Shown one piece after another: positions 1-7,015 of a DNA stretch of 64,000 nt. Where the stretch lies: positions 248,001 to 312,000 of the forward strand of contig CAWFUH010000012.1 in NCBI GenBank assembly GCA_963818855.1. The letters run 5' to 3'. Positions within the stretch are counted from its first letter, which is position 1, and the number at the start of each line of letters is the position of its first letter. Below the pieces are notes generated by a model. The model did not search any database and was not told the origin of the DNA. It saw only the letters and a list, made by a program, of their open reading frames with translations. Both the position numbers and the translations under genes were made by a program. Source of the DNA: Bog-159 sp963818855. Lineage in GTDB: Bacteria; Acidobacteriota; Terriglobia; Bryobacterales; Bryobacteraceae.

Positions 1-251
1 AAAACGGCGTCGCCGCCAAGCTGCTTGATGGCGAGTTCGAACGTGAGGCGGGTGCGCAGCGATGCCTTTTCGAAGAGCAAGCCGAGGTACTTGCCGTCGA
101 GCGCATGGGCATAGTCGCGGGGCGACTGCTTCATATCCACGGCCATATCGAGGAGCGCGGCAAGTTCGTCGTCGACGAGGTCGAGGTCGCGGCGCAGGTG
201 CGGGGCTGAGATCCGGGTGATTTGAGTTCGCGAAATGGGAAAAGTGGCCAC
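1..251 (-). CDS. argF: ornithine carbamoyltransferase, N-terminal part (runs off window)
   Basis: Reading the minus strand from a GTG at 251 gives an open frame to the window edge. It contains FEKASLRTRLTFE, the carbamoyl-phosphate-binding loop of ornithine carbamoyltransferases (the STRT-type motif appears here as SLRT), followed by the helix residues KQLGGDA. The upstream residues (LLDMAVDMKQSPRDYAHALDGK) match the usual ArgF N-terminus. The enzyme makes citrulline from ornithine and carbamoyl phosphate in cytosolic arginine biosynthesis. A stop lies nine codons upstream of the GTG and no in-frame ATG precedes the conserved region, so GTG is the likely start. Only about 83 residues are visible. 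Confidence 0.85.
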   Translation of the reverse strand, partial: MATFPISRTQITRISAPHLRRDLDLVDDELAALLDMAVDMKQSPRDYAHALDGKYLGLLFEKASLRTRLTFELAIKQLGGDAV

Positions 252-286
252 GGCAGCGCCTCGCTTTGAATTTTTATTCACTACTA

Positions 287-318
287 TGTATAATCACACA
301 AAATGCTAGCCGTGTCAA
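287..318 (-). promoter_or_regulatory. candidate promoter for argF
   Basis: On the minus strand a perfect TTGACA lies at 318-313. It is followed by GATTAT with a 17-base spacer (295-290) or TATACA with a 20-base spacer (292-287). This AT-rich block stands out in GC-rich DNA and lies about 36 bases upstream of the argF start. Which hexamer is the -10 is unclear. Confidence 0.4.
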
Positions 319-473
319 TATTGGGCTATGTATTTGAAAATAAATGTTAATATGGCTCTGTTTGGCTGATAAACTTTCGACAGACGCTCCGGTGAAGCGT
401 TCGATGAGAATTCTTTATGGGAATTCGCACCAGAACTGAAGGTTCACGAAGCTCCTGGTAGGATGGTAGAAGA

Positions 474-815
474 ATGGGGAAGGACTTGATGAGGAGTGAG
501 GCTCCAGCTGAACCACAACTACCGATTCGTCGGCTGATTGGCGAATTCATGTCTGCCGCTCCAGGGGTCGAGCGCGTGCTCGTCTCAAGCGATGAACGAG
601 CAATCTGCGTGTGGAGTATTGTGAACAACCTTCCCGCGGACAAAGTGCACCAGATTTACGCCTGCGAACACATCCTGCTGGATCGTTTTCGTCAGATTAC
701 TATTGATTTTCACGTCGTTGACAGACGTGATGCTCCAGCGGACGGTCTCATCCCCGGAGCGGAAACCATCTACATTGGCGAGCAAGGAACTGCACCTCTC
801 CAAAGCGCTCGATAA
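474..815 (+). CDS. small hypothetical protein, first gene of an overlapping pair
   Basis: A 113-residue frame with no signal peptide or membrane segment. The core (VERVLVSSDERAICVWSIV, then IYACEHILLDRF and DFHVVDRRD) looks like an alpha/beta fold with an acidic strand. It is loosely reminiscent of proteins encoded beside HEPN-domain toxins, but I cannot identify a family. An alternative ATG at 489 has a better Shine-Dalgarno sequence (AAGGA four bases upstream). The 3' end overlaps the next gene, which suggests co-translation. A role as antitoxin or partner of the downstream HEPN-like protein is an inference from the arrangement only. Confidence 0.45.
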   Translation: MGKDLMRSEAPAEPQLPIRRLIGEFMSAAPGVERVLVSSDERAICVWSIVNNLPADKVHQIYACEHILLDRFRQITIDFHVVDRRDAPADGLIPGAETIYIGEQGTAPLQSAR

Positions 816-1131
816 CCAAGGCTTCGCCGAAAGTCTGGAAACCTCCGGTCGGGCGCAACGCGAATGGGGGCTGATCGTCCGGTTTTACTCCGCAGTGCAT
901 TACATTGAAGCGTACCTGTCTGTTGTCAGCCGTGAATCAACAGGACATGCAGATCGGCGTCGTTTAATCAAGGAACGGCCCGAACTGGCAGCGATACAGG
1001 ATCATTTCCAGGATCTTTACAACTTGGCTTGGACTGCTCGCTACCTCTGCCTCGCGTGCCCGCTTCGCGATGTGCTGAGGGCACATGATATCCTCATCTC
1101 GGTGCAGCGCCACATTGAGGGTTTGCTCTAA
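730..1131 (+). CDS. HEPN-like small protein, possible RNase toxin
   Basis: About 133 residues, predicted all-helical. The segment REWGLIVRFYSAVHYIEAYL followed by HADRRRLIKERPEL and LYNLAWTARYLC resembles HEPN-fold proteins (FYxAxHxxxAYL followed by basic residues and a late ARY motif). HEPN proteins are often RNA-cleaving toxins or parts of abortive systems. The strict RxxxxH catalytic motif is not obvious here, so activity is uncertain. The start is not settled: ATG at 730, or TTG at 703 or 775, all read in this frame. The gene overlaps the upstream frame by 40 to 110 bases, as toxin-antitoxin partners often do. Confidence 0.4.
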   Translation: MLQRTVSSPERKPSTLASKELHLSKALDNQGFAESLETSGRAQREWGLIVRFYSAVHYIEAYLSVVSRESTGHADRRRLIKERPELAAIQDHFQDLYNLAWTARYLCLACPLRDVLRAHDILISVQRHIEGLL

Positions 1132-1165
1132 CCGCCAACATGAAAAACGGCACGTCGAGTCATAG

Positions 1166-1192
1166 TTGCACCCGATCCCCCCTTGTTATAAT
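1166..1192 (+). promoter_or_regulatory. candidate extended -10 promoter of the hopanoid operon
   Basis: TGTTATAAT at 1184-1192 is a perfect extended -10 (TGnTATAAT), with TTGCAC at 1166-1171 as a -35-like box and a 15-base spacer. It ends 23 bases before the ispH ATG, and the ten downstream genes are closely spaced. No clear Shine-Dalgarno sequence precedes ispH, so the leader would be very short. Confidence 0.5.
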
Positions 1193-1215
1193 CAGATAAT
1201 TCAGTTCGACACCAC

Positions 1216-2211
1216 ATGCCACTAAAACCTATAGCCGCCAATCCGGGCGCCGAAAAGAAAGTGTATCTGCTCAAACCGCGCGGATTCTGCGCCGGTGTGG
1301 TGCGCGCCATCGATGTGGTGAAAATCGCCCTCGATCTTTACGGCCCGCCAGTCTACGTACGCAAGGAAATCGTGCATAACAAGCACGTGGTAGACGAGTT
1401 GCGGGAAGCGGGCGCCATTTTTGTAGAGGAAATCTCCGAGGTGCCGGCCGGCGCGCGCGCCATCTTCAGTGCGCATGGGGTAGCGCCGGAAGTGCGCCGC
1501 GAGGCCGCCGCCCGCCGCCTGGAAGTGATCGATGCCACCTGTCCCCTGGTCACCAAAGTGCATCTGGAAGCCGTGCGTTTTGCGCACGACGGGTACAGTA
1601 TCGTACTTATTGGTCACAGGCATCACGACGAAGTGACCGGCACGCTGGGCGAGGCGCCGGACGCCAGCTATCTGGTCGAAACCGTCGAGGACGTGGACCG
1701 CCTCGAACTGCCCGATCCCACGCGCGTGCGGTATCTCACCCAAACCACGCTCAGCCTGGATGAAACGCGCGACATCATCGTTCGCCTGAAGCAGCGTTTT
1801 CCATTGATCCAGGGCCCTCCTGCCCAAGACATCTGCTATGCCACCGAAAACCGGCAGATGGCGGTAAAGGGGGTAGCCAAGTATTGCGACCTATTGCTGG
1901 TAGTCGGTTCTCAGAATAGCTCCAATTCGAAGCGCCTGGTCGAAGTCAGCGCCAACGCCGGCGTGCGCGCGCACCTGGTGAATGACTACGGCGAGGTGGA
2001 TGCCGCCTGGCTGGACGGCGTCCGTAATGTGGCGGTCACCGCGGGAGCCTCCGCCCCGGAAAACCTGGTGGCGGATTTAGTCGGATTCCTGCGGGACCGA
2101 GGCTTTCACCGGCTGGAAGAAGTCGAATTAATCGACGAAGACGTGCGCTTCTCCCTGCCACCGGAGTTGACTCGAGCGGCTCCGGGTTTGACGACGATCT
2201 CCGCACGATGA
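1216..2211 (+). CDS. ispH: 4-hydroxy-3-methylbut-2-enyl diphosphate reductase (LytB)
   Basis: A 331-residue protein of normal family length. It carries the N-terminal PRGFCAGVVRAID signature (Cys25), DATCPLV and DICYATENRQ, the three cysteines that hold the IspH iron-sulfur cluster, and the substrate-binding histidine segments VHNKHVV and IGHRHHDE. It catalyses the last step of the MEP isoprenoid pathway, yielding IPP and DMAPP. It leads the hopanoid operon and its stop overlaps the shc start (ATGA at 2208-2211), so translational coupling is likely. Supplying precursor isoprenoid at the head of a triterpenoid operon makes metabolic sense. Confidence 0.95.
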   Translation: MPLKPIAANPGAEKKVYLLKPRGFCAGVVRAIDVVKIALDLYGPPVYVRKEIVHNKHVVDELREAGAIFVEEISEVPAGARAIFSAHGVAPEVRREAAARRLEVIDATCPLVTKVHLEAVRFAHDGYSIVLIGHRHHDEVTGTLGEAPDASYLVETVEDVDRLELPDPTRVRYLTQTTLSLDETRDIIVRLKQRFPLIQGPPAQDICYATENRQMAVKGVAKYCDLLLVVGSQNSSNSKRLVEVSANAGVRAHLVNDYGEVDAAWLDGVRNVAVTAGASAPENLVADLVGFLRDRGFHRLEEVELIDEDVRFSLPPELTRAAPGLTTISAR

Positions 2212-4166
2212 GCACATCTACAGCTTACGAACAACAGACTCTGACCTCGGCGGCGGCGCGAGCCGCACGGGAGGCGGCGGATCGCCTGCTGGCGCTTCAG
2301 CATCCCAACGGCTATTGGTGCGCCGATCTGACCGCCGATACCACCCTCGAGTCCGATTACATTCTGCTGCAGCTCTGGATGCATCCGCCGAAAGACGGCG
2401 CCTGGGATCCGCCCACGCGCCCGTTCGTCGATAAAGCCGTGCGCTCGATTCTGGCGCGGCAACTGCCGGATGGCGGCTTCAACATTTACGTCAAGGGGCC
2501 TTCGGAAATCAGTGCCACAGTCAAGGCGTATTTTGCGCTGAAGGTCGCGGGACTGCCCGTCGACGATGCGCGCCTGGCGCACGCGCGGGAGCGCATTCTG
2601 GCGCTGGGCGGCATTCAAGCAGCCAACAGCTACGTCAAAATCAATCTCAGCCTGTTCGACATGTACCCGCGCCAGTACTGTCCCTCCATCCCGCCGGAGG
2701 TCATGTTTCTGCCGGGCAACTTCATCTACCAGATGTCGGCCTGGACGCGCGCCATTGTGGTTTCGCTGGCGATCGTGCATTCCAGCAATCCACACCGCCC
2801 GGTGCCTGCCGGCTTCAATCTGGACGAGCTGTATAAGCCGGGAGTCAGCCCCGCGTTCCAGCCCGCCGACGGCTTTTTCACTTGGCGGAATTTCTTCCTG
2901 ACTATCGACCGCTTTTTGAAATTCTGGGAAAAGCACGGCTCCCGCACGCTGCGCCGCAGGGCGCTGGCGGCCGCCGAAAAATGGATGCTGGCCCGCTGCG
3001 AGAACTCCGACGGTTTGGGCGCCATCTATCCGCCCATGATGTATGCCATCATGGCGCTCGACGCCCTAGGCTATCCGCCCGATCATCCCGCCAGCCAGGA
3101 AGCCCGCTATCAATTCGACCGGCTGATGATCGACGACGGCCAGCGTTTTCTCTTCCAACCGTGCTTCTCTCCGATCTGGGATACAGGCATCGCCGGCTTC
3201 GCCATAGGTGAACCCCTTGGAGGGCGGGCTTTAGCCGGCGCCGGACTTCAGTCCGGCTCGTCGCCTGCTCTGCGCCGCGCGGCCGACTGGATACTCTCCA
3301 AGGAAGTCCGCGTGAAGGGCGATTGGTCCGTGAAGCGTCCCAAAACCGAGCCGTCCGGCTGGGGCTTTTTCTTCCGCAACGATCACTACCCGGATATCGA
3401 CGACACCGCCATGATCCTGCTGGCGCTAAGCCGTGCGCAGGCGTCGGATGCCGCGGCCCAGCAGGCCTGTCACCGCCGGGCGCTCGATTGGATCCTCGCC
3501 ATGCAGGGCCGCGATGGCGGATGGGCTGCGTTCGACGTCGATAACGATTGGACCTTCCTCAATGCCGTTCCGTTCGCGGATCATAACGCCATGTTGGATC
3601 CCACCTGCCCCGACATCACTGGCCGGGTGCTTGAGGCTCTGAGCGCGCACCGGTTGGGCGATGCACATCCTGCGGTGAAGCGCGGCGTCGAATTCCTGCT
3701 GCGCAATCAACTGCCGGACGGAAGCTGGTATGGCCGCTGGGGCGTAGCGTACATCTATGGCACGTGCTTTGCTCTCCGCGGACTGCGCGCCTCCCGTTAT
3801 GACGATCGCGAAGCTTGCATCCTGCGCGCCGGCGAATGGCTGCGCTCTATTCAGAACGCCGATGGCGGTTGGGGCGAGAGTTGCGCCAGCTACGATCAGG
3901 GTTGTTTCGTTCCCGCCGAAAGCACGCCTTCGCAAACGGCTTGGGCTCTGATGGGCCTGATCGCCGGCGGCGATACCAACAGCCTCAGCGTGCGCCACGG
4001 CATCGAATACCTGCTGGATAAGCAGCGAAGTGATGGAGGCTGGGACGAAGAACTAGCCACCGGAACCGGCTTTCCCCGGGTTTTCTATCTGAACTACCAC
4101 TACTACCGTCTCTATTTCCCCCTGATCGCGTTGTCGGAATTTGTAAGTAGTGCATCAAAATTATGA
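2208..4166 (+). CDS. shc: squalene-hopene cyclase
   Basis: A 652-residue protein with repeated QW motifs (for example DGGWAAFD, DGSWYGRWG, DGGWGE) and the catalytic DIDD motif at residues 396-399, where the middle aspartate protonates squalene. The family cyclises squalene to hopene at the membrane surface. The gene overlaps ispH upstream and hpnH downstream by four bases each. Between WDTGIAGFAIGE and LRRAADWIL, in a loop ahead of the catalytic motif, the DNA contains an in-frame copy of a palindromic repeat also found between genes elsewhere in this window (3222-3256). It adds roughly a dozen Gly/Ala/Leu/Ser-rich residues relative to what I recall of the family. Confidence 0.95.
   Translation: MSTSTAYEQQTLTSAAARAAREAADRLLALQHPNGYWCADLTADTTLESDYILLQLWMHPPKDGAWDPPTRPFVDKAVRSILARQLPDGGFNIYVKGPSEISATVKAYFALKVAGLPVDDARLAHARERILALGGIQAANSYVKINLSLFDMYPRQYCPSIPPEVMFLPGNFIYQMSAWTRAIVVSLAIVHSSNPHRPVPAGFNLDELYKPGVSPAFQPADGFFTWRNFFLTIDRFLKFWEKHGSRTLRRRALAAAEKWMLARCENSDGLGAIYPPMMYAIMALDALGYPPDHPASQEARYQFDRLMIDDGQRFLFQPCFSPIWDTGIAGFAIGEPLGGRALAGAGLQSGSSPALRRAADWILSKEVRVKGDWSVKRPKTEPSGWGFFFRNDHYPDIDDTAMILLALSRAQASDAAAQQACHRRALDWILAMQGRDGGWAAFDVDNDWTFLNAVPFADHNAMLDPTCPDITGRVLEALSAHRLGDAHPAVKRGVEFLLRNQLPDGSWYGRWGVAYIYGTCFALRGLRASRYDDREACILRAGEWLRSIQNADGGWGESCASYDQGCFVPAESTPSQTAWALMGLIAGGDTNSLSVRHGIEYLLDKQRSDGGWDEELATGTGFPRVFYLNYHYYRLYFPLIALSEFVSSASKL
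3222..3256 (+). repeat. TTTA/TTCA-type palindromic repeat inside shc
   Basis: The segment has the same plan as intergenic copies at 42637-42672 and 48254-48302: GGCGGGCTTTAGCCGGCG followed by a palindrome, here GCCGGACTTCAGTCCGGC. It is read in frame as GGRALAGAGLQSG within squalene-hopene cyclase. The stem of the second palindrome differs from the intergenic copies (CCGGAC instead of CGGGGC) but remains self-complementary. Confidence 0.8.
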
Positions 4167-5275
4167 GATTCCCTTTATCCATGACCGCCAATATGGCCGG
4201 ATACATCATTAAGAACAGGATGCGTCCGCGTCCGGAATGGCAGAAAGATGCGTCCGGTGCGCCGGACGCCGCCAACCCGTTCCGTATTCTGCACGGCGTA
4301 CCCGCGGAACGCGCCAATCGCCAGAAGCATCCCATGATCCGCAAGCGCTTCCCGCTGGTGATGATGCTCGAGCCTCTGCACGCCTGCAACCTGACTTGCA
4401 CCGGCTGCGGCCGCATCCGCGAATATGAGTCCACCATCACCGAGCGTGTGCCGCTCGAAGAGTGCCTGGCGGCGGTGGATGAGTGCGGCGCGCCCATGGT
4501 CTCCATCTGCGGCGGCGAGCCCATGATGTATCCGCAGATCGGGGAGCTGGTGAGGGGCATCCTGGCGCGCAACCGGAACATTTACCTCTGCACCAACGGG
4601 ATGTTCATCGTCAAGCGCCTGCACGAACTCACGCCCGACAAGCGCTTCTTCTTCAACGTGCATCTGGATGGCCTCGAAAAAACCCACGATATCTGTGTCG
4701 AGCGGGAAGGCGTTTTTCGCGAAGCTATCGAGGGCATTAAAGTTGCCAAAGCCGCTGGTTTCATGGTGTGCACCAACACCACTGTTTACAAAGAAACCGA
4801 CATGAAAGAGATTGAGGCGCTGTTCGAGTATCTCGAACAGTTCCATCTCGACGGCCACCAGATGGCGCCGGCGTATGGCTATTCCGCCGTCAACGACCGG
4901 GAAATCTTCATGACGCGCGACGATATTCGCGAGAAATTCCGCGATATCGACCGGCTGGCCCAGCGGTTTTATATCAAGCAGACGCCTCTTTATCTGGATT
5001 ATCTGAAGGGCGCGCGCGAACTGCCCTGCACGGCCTGGGGCACGCCGACCTACAACATCAAAGGTTGGAAAGGCCCTTGCTACCTGATTACCGACGGACA
5101 CTATAAGACTTTTGAGGGGCTGATGAACGAGACGCCCTGGGAAAACTACGGCCCGGGGAACGACCCGCGCTGCGAGCATTGCATGATGCATTGCGGCTTT
5201 GAACCTTCGGCGGCGCTCGGCCTGACTGCCAGCCTGGCCGATAGCCTTAAGATGTTCGCCTGGGCGCTGAAATGA
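4163..5275 (+). CDS. hpnH: hopanoid radical SAM protein HpnH
   Basis: A 370-residue radical SAM protein with CNLTCTGC (Cys75, Cys79, Cys82) for the SAM-bound 4Fe-4S cluster, the SICGGEP motif, and a cysteine-rich C-terminus (CEHCMMHCGF). HpnH adds the 5'-deoxyadenosyl group to diploptene, the first step of making C35 hopanoids. The MRFPLSMTANMAGYIIKNRM start and the LVMMLEPLHACNL core match the family as I recall it. Between them, residues 21-60 form an extra stretch that most HpnH proteins lack; its DNA contains a perfect 8-base hairpin (4250-4269). The ATG overlaps the shc stop. Confidence 0.93.
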   Translation: MRFPLSMTANMAGYIIKNRMRPRPEWQKDASGAPDAANPFRILHGVPAERANRQKHPMIRKRFPLVMMLEPLHACNLTCTGCGRIREYESTITERVPLEECLAAVDECGAPMVSICGGEPMMYPQIGELVRGILARNRNIYLCTNGMFIVKRLHELTPDKRFFFNVHLDGLEKTHDICVEREGVFREAIEGIKVAKAAGFMVCTNTTVYKETDMKEIEALFEYLEQFHLDGHQMAPAYGYSAVNDREIFMTRDDIREKFRDIDRLAQRFYIKQTPLYLDYLKGARELPCTAWGTPTYNIKGWKGPCYLITDGHYKTFEGLMNETPWENYGPGNDPRCEHCMMHCGFEPSAALGLTASLADSLKMFAWALK

Positions 5276-5280
5276 CGTTG

Positions 5281-5368
5281 TGGGGCAGACCTCCAGGTCT
5301 GCGCGGGTCCTCCAGGACCCGCTCTGGCCGGCGTGGACGCCGGCCGCAGGACTGGAGTCCTGCCCCGC
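5281..5368 (+). repeat. modular TCCA/TGGA hairpin repeat between hpnH and hpnA
   Basis: Four consecutive perfect palindromes with different stems: GCAGACCTCCAGGTCTGC (5285-5302), GCGGGTCCTCCAGGACCCGC (5303-5322), GGCCGGCGTGGACGCCGGCC (5326-5345) and GCAGGACTGGAGTCCTGC (5346-5363). Each is centred on TCCA or TGGA. The whole is bounded by TGGGGC on the left and GCCCC on the right. It fills the gap between hpnH and hpnA, and an open frame through it would add a spurious N-terminus to HpnA. Confidence 0.9.
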
Positions 5369-5369
5369 A

Positions 5370-6338
5370 GTGAAGCCGACGCTGGTAACGGGTGCCTCAG
5401 GCTTCCTAGGCTGGCACGTCGCGCGGCTCCTGGTCGAGCGCGGGCATCGCGTGCGAGCCCTGGTCCGCCGCAAAGTTCGCGATCTCGAAGTCGAAGAAGT
5501 GCCCGGCGATTTGCGCGATGCCGCGTCCGTCGAACGGGCCATGGCCGGCTGCGGCCTGGTCTTTCACGTAGCCGCCGATTACCGGCTGTGGGCAGCCGAC
5601 CCCAGAGAGATATATGACTCCAACATCGAAGGCACCCGCCATGTGTTAGAGGCGGCCCGCAAAGCCGGTGTCGACCGCGTCGTGTACACCAGTACGGTCG
5701 GCTGCATCGGCCTGCCGCCGGCCGGCGAAGGCGACGAAGATTGCCCGGTCGCGCTCGATGATATGAAGGGCGCCTACAAGCGTTCCAAGTTCCTGGCCGA
5801 GCGTACCGCCGTGGCGCTTGCGGCTTTTGGACTGCCGGTAGTCATTGTGAATCCGACGGCGCCGATCGGCGACCACGATGTGAAACCGACGCCCACAGGC
5901 AAGATTGTTTTGGACTTCCTGAAGGGAGAAATGCCCGCCTACATCGACACCGGCCTGAACGTGGTGGATGCGCGCGATGTGGCGCTCGGGCACCTCGAGG
6001 CCTGCGAGCGCGGCCGTGTGGGAGAACGCTATATTTTGGGATCGGAGAACCTGACGCTGGCACAGATTCTGGCGAAACTGGCCGCCCTCACGGGTCGCCC
6101 CGCTCCTACAGTGCAATTGCCCTATGCGATCGCATATGCAGCCGGCGTAATTACCACCGCCTGGGCCATCGTCACCGGAAAACCGCCCCGCGCGCCGCTC
6201 GATGCTGTACGCATGGCCCGCAAGAAAATGTTTGTTTCGCACGCCAAGGCCGCGCGTGAATTAGGATTCGCACCAGGCCCCGCCGACGCGGCGCTGGCGC
6301 GAGCCGTGGAATGGTTTCAGGGCAACGGATATTGTTAG
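5370..6338 (+). CDS. hpnA: hopanoid-associated NAD-dependent sugar epimerase/reductase HpnA
   Basis: A 322-residue short-chain dehydrogenase/epimerase starting at GTG 5370, right after the palindromic repeat. A longer frame starting at 5280 would translate the repeat and is rejected. The Rossmann motif TGASGFLGWH sits at residues 7-16 and the catalytic YKRSK (Tyr136, Lys140) at the expected distance. HpnA is the hopanoid-cluster member of the dihydroflavonol reductase-like family; its exact substrate is not settled. The 3' end overlaps hpnG by 28 bases. Confidence 0.88.
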   Translation: MKPTLVTGASGFLGWHVARLLVERGHRVRALVRRKVRDLEVEEVPGDLRDAASVERAMAGCGLVFHVAADYRLWAADPREIYDSNIEGTRHVLEAARKAGVDRVVYTSTVGCIGLPPAGEGDEDCPVALDDMKGAYKRSKFLAERTAVALAAFGLPVVIVNPTAPIGDHDVKPTPTGKIVLDFLKGEMPAYIDTGLNVVDARDVALGHLEACERGRVGERYILGSENLTLAQILAKLAALTGRPAPTVQLPYAIAYAAGVITTAWAIVTGKPPRAPLDAVRMARKKMFVSHAKAARELGFAPGPADAALARAVEWFQGNGYC

Positions 6339-7015
6339 TCGCCGCCGAGCCCCGCGAATTTGACGGGCTCCTGCGCTTTTGTACCGGCGTGCGCAAGCCC
6401 GGCTGGCCGCTCTACTGGGCTCGCTCCGGCGATTGCGGCGGTCGGCAATTCTGGATGGTGGCGAATGGCGCGGGGGCGGTACACGCAGCCAAAGCCACGG
6501 ATGTGGCCTGCCAGGAGTGCGGGCCGGAAGCGATCGTGAGTATGGGATTTTGTGGAGCGCTGGATCCGGCGCTGAAAATCGGAGACATCTTCGTAGCTAC
6601 CCAAATCGTGGAGGGCGGGATTTATCCCGCGCGGAGCTTAAGCTCCGCCCCGCCGCACGCCAAAGGAATCCTGGCATCAATCGGTCAAGTAGCCCAAACC
6701 GCGGTCCAAAAAGCACAGATCCGAGCCACTGGCGCCGCGGCCGTGGAAATGGAGGCGGCCGGTGTGGCCAAATCCGCTGCCGGACGCGGCATTCCGTTCT
6801 TTTGTGTGCGATCGGTCACCGATACCGCCAATCAGACATTCGTTATCGATTTCAATAAAGCCCTGCGGGACGACGGGCATTTCGGTACAATAAAGCTTTT
6901 AACATCTGCATTAGGGAACCCTGGAAAAGCGTTTCCGGAGCTGTTCCGGTTACGGCATTTCTGCCGTATCGCTTCGCGCACATTAGGAGAATTCATTGCC
7001 GGTTGCCGATTCTGA
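6311..7015 (+). CDS. hpnG: adenosylhopane nucleoside phosphorylase HpnG
   Basis: A 234-residue member of the nucleoside phosphorylase superfamily. The signatures are SMGFCGALDPALKIGDIFVAT and the late GAAAVEMEAAGVA, which in this family binds the ribose and base. HpnG removes adenine from adenosylhopane made by HpnH. The gene starts inside hpnA (ATG 6311) and runs 20 bases into the next frame. A TTTA/TTAA-type palindromic repeat lies in frame at 6614-6653 (residues around EGGIYPARSLSSAPPHA). Four small contiguous palindromes (6913-6968) lie in the last 35 codons. Confidence 0.9.
   Translation: MVSGQRILLVAAEPREFDGLLRFCTGVRKPGWPLYWARSGDCGGRQFWMVANGAGAVHAAKATDVACQECGPEAIVSMGFCGALDPALKIGDIFVATQIVEGGIYPARSLSSAPPHAKGILASIGQVAQTAVQKAQIRATGAAAVEMEAAGVAKSAAGRGIPFFCVRSVTDTANQTFVIDFNKALRDDGHFGTIKLLTSALGNPGKAFPELFRLRHFCRIASRTLGEFIAGCRF
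6614..6653 (+). repeat. TTTA/TTAA-type palindromic repeat inside hpnG
   Basis: Two adjacent palindromes, GCGGGATTTATCCCGC and GCGGAGCTTAAGCTCCGC, followed by CCCGCC. They follow the layout of the intergenic copies at 42637 and 48254 but with changed stems. The segment is in frame with hpnG. Confidence 0.75.
6913..6968 (+). promoter_or_regulatory. string of four contiguous hairpins before the next start codon
   Basis: AGGG-AA-CCCT (6913-6922), GGAAA-AGCG-TTTCC (6923-6936), CCGGA-GCTGT-TCCGG (6935-6949) and TACGGCA-TTTC-TGCCGTA (6951-6968) follow one another almost without gaps. They end about 16 bases before the AGGAG ribosome binding site of the next gene. They lie in hpnG coding sequence, so they may be an mRNA structure tuning coupling or decay. 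Confidence 0.45.

Noticed and set aside
5280..5369. N-terminal extension of HpnA beginning MGQTSRSARVLQDP
   Set aside because: The same peptide appears at 35510 and similar ones at 9137 and 23810 because it is the translation of the modular repeat; the conserved protein starts at GTG 5370.
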